Shown: in pieces, positions 58,801 through 64,000 of the stretch
Numbering within the stretch: the first letter of the stretch is position 1
How the letters are laid out: every line of letters begins with the position of its first letter
Source of the DNA: Meandrina meandrites
Taxonomy: Eukaryota > Cnidaria > Anthozoa > Scleractinia > Meandrinidae
Assembly (NCBI GenBank): GCA_963693305.1
Contig: OY855907.1
Span: forward strand, 36,520,356 to 36,584,355
Length of the DNA: 64,000 nucleotides
Direction: 5' to 3'
The notes under the pieces: generated by a model
Told to the model about the DNA's origin: nothing
The model's input: the letters and a program-made list of their open reading frames with translations, nothing else
Database searches by the model: none
Made by a program: the position numbers and the translations under genes

Positions 58801-61800
58801 AAATGTGAACTACGCAAAGAATTAACAAAATGTTCATATATTTATTTTACAGGAAGTTATGGTCAAAGAAAAACTCGCTGCCATTGGAAAGCCTCTGAGA
58901 AAGTTCGCTAGTACTCCAAACTTGGCAGCCGCGGTAAGAATAGTTTGTCTCTAATGTTTATTTAGATGTTTTAGTTTTTGTTTATTTACACTGACCTGGA
59001 ATTTAACGTTTGACGTTGTAGGAATCAATCAATAGGTTTTTTATATTTTGTATCACTAGCTAGATACTCAATGAAGGGGGAATGGAGAGAGTTTTTGAAA
59101 TAGAGTGCTTGTAACAAAACGCCTTTAAATCGGGGTTTTTTTAAGGTTGGGCACTCTTTTTTAGGAGAAAAAAAAATGAAATCATTATGGTACATGTTAA
59201 ATGAACTTGACAAAAGGCAAAGATAATTTTTGGATTGTGCCTATTCTCACCTACCATTGTGTTACGCTCTGTGAGCAATATCCCCTGTAGCGTTACTTGT
59301 AACGTTACTTGTCACGCAATCTCATTGTCATTTCTGTATTACAGTCAGGTGACCTGTCATTTGGGCTCAGTGGAAGCGGGCGGTTTGATTCACCGGAGAG
59401 CAACAAACTTTGGAGCACAAGGGTAAGAGAAACTTGTTTAGCCACAAGTAGCGACTATTAGGACTGAATCGGAAACTATGCAGCGGTTGGACACTTCAGT
59501 GACGAATAACATGAAACGATGACGAACGTCGCTCTGACATAGATACGTAGACATTTTTTAACTTTGCAAAAAGTTGATCATTGGGGGTCACCTGGCTCGG
59601 TTTTGAGTTATAAGCACTAAAATGGAAAATTAAGGGTGTTTTTACAGGTTAAACTTTTGCTATGGTAACCAGTGATGTCATGAAAATGACCACAACTTGT
59701 TCAGCAAGTATTGGACATTTGTTTGATATCATTATTGTAGCAGCAACTGATAAAGATTTGTAGTACTGACCCATCAAAGTGTAAGAGCTTAAAAGTGCTG
59801 GAGACCGTTGTAAGACCTTGCTTAGAGCGCTTTTCTTTTGGGAGTCAAAAGGAATTCCTGTTTGCTTTGGTTTTGCTGTTATTCGCTTAGTGATGGGTTT
59901 AAAGAACTCTCGCCACTTTCTCGACCAATCCGAAGTTAAACCAAACCCAATCGACATCGACCAATCATACACGTTTTTTCGCGCTTCGTGTCGGCTATAT
60001 GTATTTGCTTCGAGTTTTGATTGGTTCACTCGATAGTCTGTGACCTTTGCGACTGGCTAAAGTGATTACTTTTGGTTTTGATTTTTGGACACCCGATCGA
60101 AAATCGTTTTCAAACGGCCATAAAACTTGTACTTGTTTCCTTTTTCACAGGCTAACAACCGAAGCGATTTTGTACTGCCGGGAAGTTTCACGGATCCACG
60201 ACCAACAAGGCCTACTAGAGAAGAGATTCTGCTGGACCTTGCTCAACTCAACGAGCAATTTAGCTCGTCACCCAACACCTCTGGTGTCGTATTACGAAAC
60301 ACAGGAGGGTCATCAAACTCTCGCCCCAGTTCTCTACTGTTGGAGCTGGAGACGCTGGAAGAAGACGAATCCACGCCTTCCCCAAGCCCTTTCAGGAAAA
60401 ATCCCGCAACGTTGTTCGACTTTCAAGAAGCACCCAGAGGGTCGTCCGACGGAACAGTTAGCCCTCTTTCGGAAGATCTTCGGGAACGTTCGGGTAGCGC
60501 CGACACGTTGACGTACGAAGATCCCTTGACGCCGACGCCGACGGGTGAAGATTTATCGACACCGCCAGCTGAATCAAACGAGATGGAATCGATTAGCCAC
60601 GAAGGGAATCTGATTGATTTAACATTTGAGAAAAAGAACAATGTGAAGTCAAGCATAGGGTTAACGTTACGAGGATTAGATGATCCTTTAGACGATGACG
60701 AAGAAGACGAATTATCGTCGCTTCTTACACAGCCCCTGGAAGAGAAGGCGCCCCTGGAGCGACAAGAAGATGGAAATGTTGAGCGCGTCGATGAAGAACA
60801 GCACTCAAGTCAAGGAAACTCGAACGCAAGCAGTCGAGAGGATCTGCTGAGTTCCTGTGAAGGTGATGATTTGAACGTGAATTCACTCGATTCACTGGGA
60901 GATTTGAAAATGGGTCAAGTCATCTGTGTTGGTGACAAGAAGACTGGCAGGATCAGATACATTGGGCCGACAGAGTTTGCTCCTGGTGTTTGGATTGGAG
61001 TTGAACTCGATACACCTTCAGGTGAGAAACTAATAGTTCACACAGTGTGATAGAGTCGTTCGTGTGTGAGAGTCGTTCTGAAAAGAACTGTTGCTGGTGA
61101 CTGACCGTTCAATAACCTGAAAGTCATCGTCAGAGTCAAGTGAAGACTTGTTGTCAGTCAATGATGTTTGTAGTTTGTTGTTGTTTGTGTGTCTAGCAGC
61201 TGCTTTGCCTGTTTGTTTAGAGTAGTGCTCGTCTGCATCATCATGATGTGCAAAATCAGCTAATTTCAGTCATGAAAATATAACAGGGTGCACGTAGATT
61301 AATAATCGCAACTGGATCCTGTCGTGCATTTTCAAGGACATTTAGCGTGTTCGGAGTTTCTCGCGAATAATGCGAGACGTGGAGCCTGACTAGAGCTCGT
61401 CACGCAATCTCTGATACGTGGAGCGTTACTTACATTTGTCACACGTTCTCCAAGACAGTACTACACGAAACCTTGTCATATTCTCCGCGAAGTGGAGCGT
61501 GACTCTCTTTTGTCCCACATTCTCTCTGACTCAACTTTGCTTGTCAAACGAAAAAGAGAAAACACTGAAATATGACTGAACTGTTAATTGCTTTAAAATA
61601 GATGTTAACACTATCGGTAAAAGATATAATAACATGTACAGTAAGACCATCGTAGCTTTAAGCATCTGCGAAAAAAAAACAAAGCCTGAAAAAATCCAGG
61701 CTTGAACAGGTTCTATTTGCATCCGCTTTAGTTGCGCTGGTAACTGTGGCGTTCTTGCATGCACCAAAGCGATACCTTTGTACTGTGCTTGGGTCACCTG

Positions 61801-62085
61801 TGGCTATTGTAAATTTAAGATGCTGTAAATGTTTCCTTTCTCTAACCAGGGAAGAATGACGGCTCAGTAAGCGGCCAGCGGTACTTCGCCTGCAAACCAA
61901 GGTACGGATCATTTGTGAAACCAGAGAAAGTGTTTCCCATAGAATCAGTGAAAAGAGAGTCGGCCGGCCAAAAAGGCCTGAAGCAAAACAACAGCCCCTC
62001 ACACAGCCCTGTGGTCATGAGGAAACAGACACGCGACAATCGGCGAAAGAACGAATGGAAGAGAAGATCAAATATTTTATTTTAA
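34553..62085 (+). CDS. KIF13B: KIF13-type kinesin-3 with CAP-Gly tail
   Basis: Exons: 34553-34604, 34708-34786, 36204-36216 (proposed), 38030-38087, 39650-39742, 40024-40115, 40638-40726, 41344-41431, 41881-42015, 42343-42455, 42570-42615, 43178-43246, 43729-43881, 44204-44401, 44682-44816, 45005-45046, 45521-45615, 45716-45825, 46747-46824, 46936-46992, 47750-47906, 48716-48790, 48877-48937, 49550-49643, 50004-50095, 50546-50677, 51082-51121, 51696-52021, 52536-52780, 53229-53522, 53966-54048, 54504-54633, 54887-54942, 55243-55361, 56053-56148, 56776-56892, 57377-57430, 58045-58200, 58853-58933, 59345-59422, 60151-61021, 61850-62085. Total 5388 nt, 1795 aa; all phases close. The protein is a plus-end microtubule motor; vertebrate KIF13B carries membrane cargo and binds Dlg-family scaffolds. 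Order: motor (about 1-360), neck and coiled coil, FHA (about 452-553), stalk, KIF1/KIF13 middle domains, Ser/Pro/acidic tail, CAP-Gly (about 1676-1750). Vertebrate KIF13A lacks the CAP-Gly, so the symbol reflects domain plan; an invertebrate may have one ancestral KIF13. Confidence 0.93.
36204..36216 (+). CDS. KIF13B: Proposed 13-nt KIF13 microexon
   Basis: The exon at 34708-34786 ends in phase 2 but the one at 38030 starts in phase 0, so a segment of 3n+1 nt is missing. AAAGCACACAAAG sits between GACAG and a strong donor GTATGT and supplies R-KHTK before TFAFDHCFW, where relatives have a basic ...PK residue stretch. It is inferred, and other microexons in the 3.2-kb intron are not excluded. 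Confidence 0.5.
36355..36575. repeat. Direct repeat copy B (empty site)
   Basis: It is homologous to 33242-33404 joined to 33859-33916. It lies in a KIF13 intron about 140 bp after the proposed microexon. Confidence 0.8.
36757..36987. mobile_element. MITE with CCGTTCACACCAA-type ends
   Basis: TAATAGACTTATACCCCGTT / CACACCAACAAAAC at left pairs with TTAGCTTTGGTGTGAATAGG / CTATTAG at right. The element is about 230 bp and non-coding, in a KIF13 intron. Confidence 0.55.
38190..38340 (-). repeat. tRNA-derived SINE remnant
   Basis: On the minus strand there is a tRNA-like head with a B-box-like GGGTTTGAATCCTGTC (about 38236-38251) after TAGTTAGAGTGCCCACCGG (A-box side is weak). The following body reads CAAGGACTCAAATTTTTCC. 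It lies in a KIF13 intron. Confidence 0.5.
40234..40450. mobile_element. Foldback MITE in KIF13 intron
   Basis: GGCGCTTACCATTAGTCAGA at left pairs imperfectly with TGACTAATAGTGAGCGCC at right. The centre holds a second palindrome GTATAATATTGAC / GTCAATATTATAC. Confidence 0.65.
42043..42190. mobile_element. 148-bp MITE in KIF13 intron
   Basis: CCTCAGTTTCAAAATGAGTC at left pairs with GACTCATTTTGAAACAGAGG at right. It starts about 27 bp after a donor site and has no coding sequence. Confidence 0.65.
44682..45825 (+). CDS. KIF13B: KIF13 FHA-domain exons
   Basis: Four exons (44682-44816, 45005-45046, 45521-45615, 45716-45825) encode [51 protein letters not shown] and [18 protein letters not shown]. 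These are the conserved FHA strands (GR..., HC..., NG, HGDR...F) that bind phosphothreonine ligands in the family. The FHA is immediately C-terminal to the neck coiled coil, as in all kinesin-3 motors. Confidence 0.92.
45870..45975 (+). repeat. Purine-rich low-complexity tract with G run
   Basis: GGGAGG/GGAAG-type repeats include about 15 consecutive G at 45919-45933. Nothing is coding here. Confidence 0.8.
46060..46200 (+). repeat. Degraded tRNA-SINE-like repeat
   Basis: An A-box-like GGTGGCCTAAGGACTTCAG and a degenerate B-box-like CTGAATTCCAACCC are spaced as in tRNA-derived SINEs. It directly abuts the CAGTGGTGGATCC element at 46203. Confidence 0.4.
46203..46565. mobile_element. CAGTGGYGGATCC-ended element with nested MITE
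   Basis: The ends are CAGTGGTGGATCCAG and the inverse of CAGTGGCGGATCCAG. The interior 46341-46527 is a separate MITE of the TATGTCCAG family. I found no clear target duplication. Confidence 0.6.
46341..46527. mobile_element. Short MITE, TATGTCCAG family, copy 2
   Basis: The ends TATGTCCAGGATTGAACGC and GCGTTCAATCCTGGACATA are reverse complements. The interior aligns along its length with 15590-15774. It is nested in the element at 46203-46565. Confidence 0.75.
47366..47706. mobile_element. Tc1/mariner-like element with nested MITE
   Basis: The outer ends CAGTTGAATC... and (inverse) CAATCAATCC... are flanked by TA. A second inverted pair lies inside: TTTCTCGAAGGTCCCGAAA at about 47440 against CCCGAAAAGTTTCCAGGG near 47580-47600. 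The outer ends match only moderately. Confidence 0.45.
49070..49495 (+). repeat. 106-bp minisatellite in KIF13 intron, 4 units
   Basis: Repeat starts (GCTCAATAGCTT or GCTTAATAGCTT) fall at 49070, 49176, 49282 and 49389, and a partial unit at 49495; spacing is 106-107 bp. Units 2-4 are most alike. Confidence 0.88.
51082..53522 (+). CDS. KIF13B: KIF13 middle-domain exons with acidic linker
   Basis: Exons 51082-51121, 51696-52021, 52536-52780 and 53229-53522. The second opens with a Lys/Ala-rich helix and an acidic run ([11 protein letters not shown]... to [10 protein letters not shown]), then [20 protein letters not shown], a C2-like strand pattern seen in KIF1/KIF13 proteins. The fourth encodes [18 protein letters not shown] and [20 protein letters not shown], the most conserved KIF13 segment after the motor. 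Confidence 0.9.
52044..52151. repeat. Hairpin MITE, copy 3, beside a KIF13 splice donor
   Basis: TAACAATTATCCTGC at left pairs with AGCAGGATAATTGTT at right. It lies about 20 bp after the donor at 52022 and is related to copies at 28100 and 30241. Confidence 0.65.
52425..52511. repeat. (GTTC)n microsatellite beside a KIF13 exon
   Basis: More than 20 copies of the tetranucleotide end only 24 bp before the exon at 52536, so the branch point and polypyrimidine tract must lie in or next to it. Confidence 0.95.
52795..53133. repeat. Foldback repeat in KIF13 intron
   Basis: GATTCCGCTTATGACTCC / GTCGCTTATGATCCAGTG pairs with ACTGGATCATAAGCGACGG / AGATAAGCGGAATC further on. It is probably a MITE, but the ends are not defined. 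Confidence 0.5.
55464..55495. repeat. Poly-C tract
   Basis: A run of about 22 C with flanking CT lies in a KIF13 intron. A comparable G run is at 55783-55800. Confidence 0.85.
56440..56684. mobile_element. MITE with GGTGGCAAACGAGGACACA ends
   Basis: The ends AAGGCGGTGGCAAACGAGGA and (inverse) AAAGGTGGTGGCAAACGAGG are a clear inverted pair. The flanks TTAA and TTAG may be a piggyBac-type target with one change. The interior carries further copies of GGAAACATTTGTTGC-like motifs. Confidence 0.7.
57491..57649. mobile_element. 159-bp MITE, TTACCTCGGTGTAAGAACC ends
   Basis: GGGTTTACCTCGGTGTAAGA at left pairs with TCTTACACCGAGGATAAACC at right with one mismatch. It lies about 60 bp after a KIF13 donor. 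Confidence 0.72.
58292..58515. repeat. Near-perfect 95-bp inverted repeat (hairpin) in KIF13 intron
   Basis: Left arm 58292-58386 and right arm 58421-58515 are reverse complements at 94 of 95 positions (one A/G difference), with a 34-bp loop. It is not coding. Confidence 0.9.
60151..62085 (+). CDS. KIF13B: KIF13 tail and CAP-Gly exons
   Basis: The exon 60151-61021 encodes a Ser/Thr/Pro-rich, then acidic ([10 protein letters not shown]) unstructured tail and the first half of the CAP-Gly ([20 protein letters not shown]). The last exon, 61850-62085, supplies the diagnostic [13 protein letters not shown] and [17 protein letters not shown]-Gly domains bind C-terminal EEY/F motifs of tubulin and end-binding proteins. 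The stop TAA at 62083-62085 is preceded by a basic end ([13 protein letters not shown]). Confidence 0.93.

Positions 62086-64000
<1,915 letters not shown>

Noticed and set aside
59649..60029. 126-codon minus-strand ORF
   Set aside because: It lies in a kinesin intron, with no domain similarity or splice support; probably repeat sequence.

Overview
The window is animal nuclear DNA, most probably from an anthozoan such as a stony coral. The evidence is short exons with GT-AG borders, a near-complete kinesin-3 gene that aligns block by block with my knowledge of animal KIF13, a collagen/immunoglobulin/fibrinogen-like gene pair of cnidarian style, and many short DNA transposons, tRNA-derived repeats and ATT-tailed LINEs. 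There is no bacterial, organellar or viral gene organisation. Species assignment is inference.

Layout. (1) 1-8750, plus strand: 3' part of a secreted or membrane-bound collagen-Ig-Ig-fibrinogen-like gene; a ~3.8 kb CR1/L2-like LINE sits inside its collagen/Ig exon. (2) 8751-12695: convergent spacer with polyadenylation signals, a 566-bp piggyBac-like element and other repeats. (3) 12696-22232, minus strand: an intact paralogue of gene 1 in tail-to-tail orientation. Six exons joined by compatible splice phases give 611 codons, from a signal-sequence exon to a fibrinogen-like C-terminus. (4) 22300-34500: a repeat-rich interval with hAT, foldback and GGAATCC-repeat elements, LINE remnants, a palindromic pair of hAT transposase fragments and one orphan ORF, but no convincing intact host gene. 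(5) 34553-62085, plus strand: a complete KIF13-type kinesin-3 with a C-terminal CAP-Gly domain. I assemble 42 exons, one of them a proposed 13-nt microexon, and every exon phase closes; the predicted protein is 1795 aa. (6) 62086-64000: its 3' untranslated region and flank, with an ATT microsatellite and candidate polyadenylation signals.

The two collagen-type proteins probably act in the extracellular matrix or at the cell surface; their partners cannot be read from sequence. The kinesin is a plus-end-directed microtubule motor for membrane cargo in related animals. The main oddities are the LINE that splits gene 1 yet stays in frame with collagen, giving a 1431-codon collagen-reverse transcriptase ORF; a 2A-like peptide motif inside that LINE; a nearly perfect 95-bp palindrome in a kinesin intron; and several transposon insertions whose target duplications or empty sites can be read directly. 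All repeat-family names are judged from termini by eye, with no database search.
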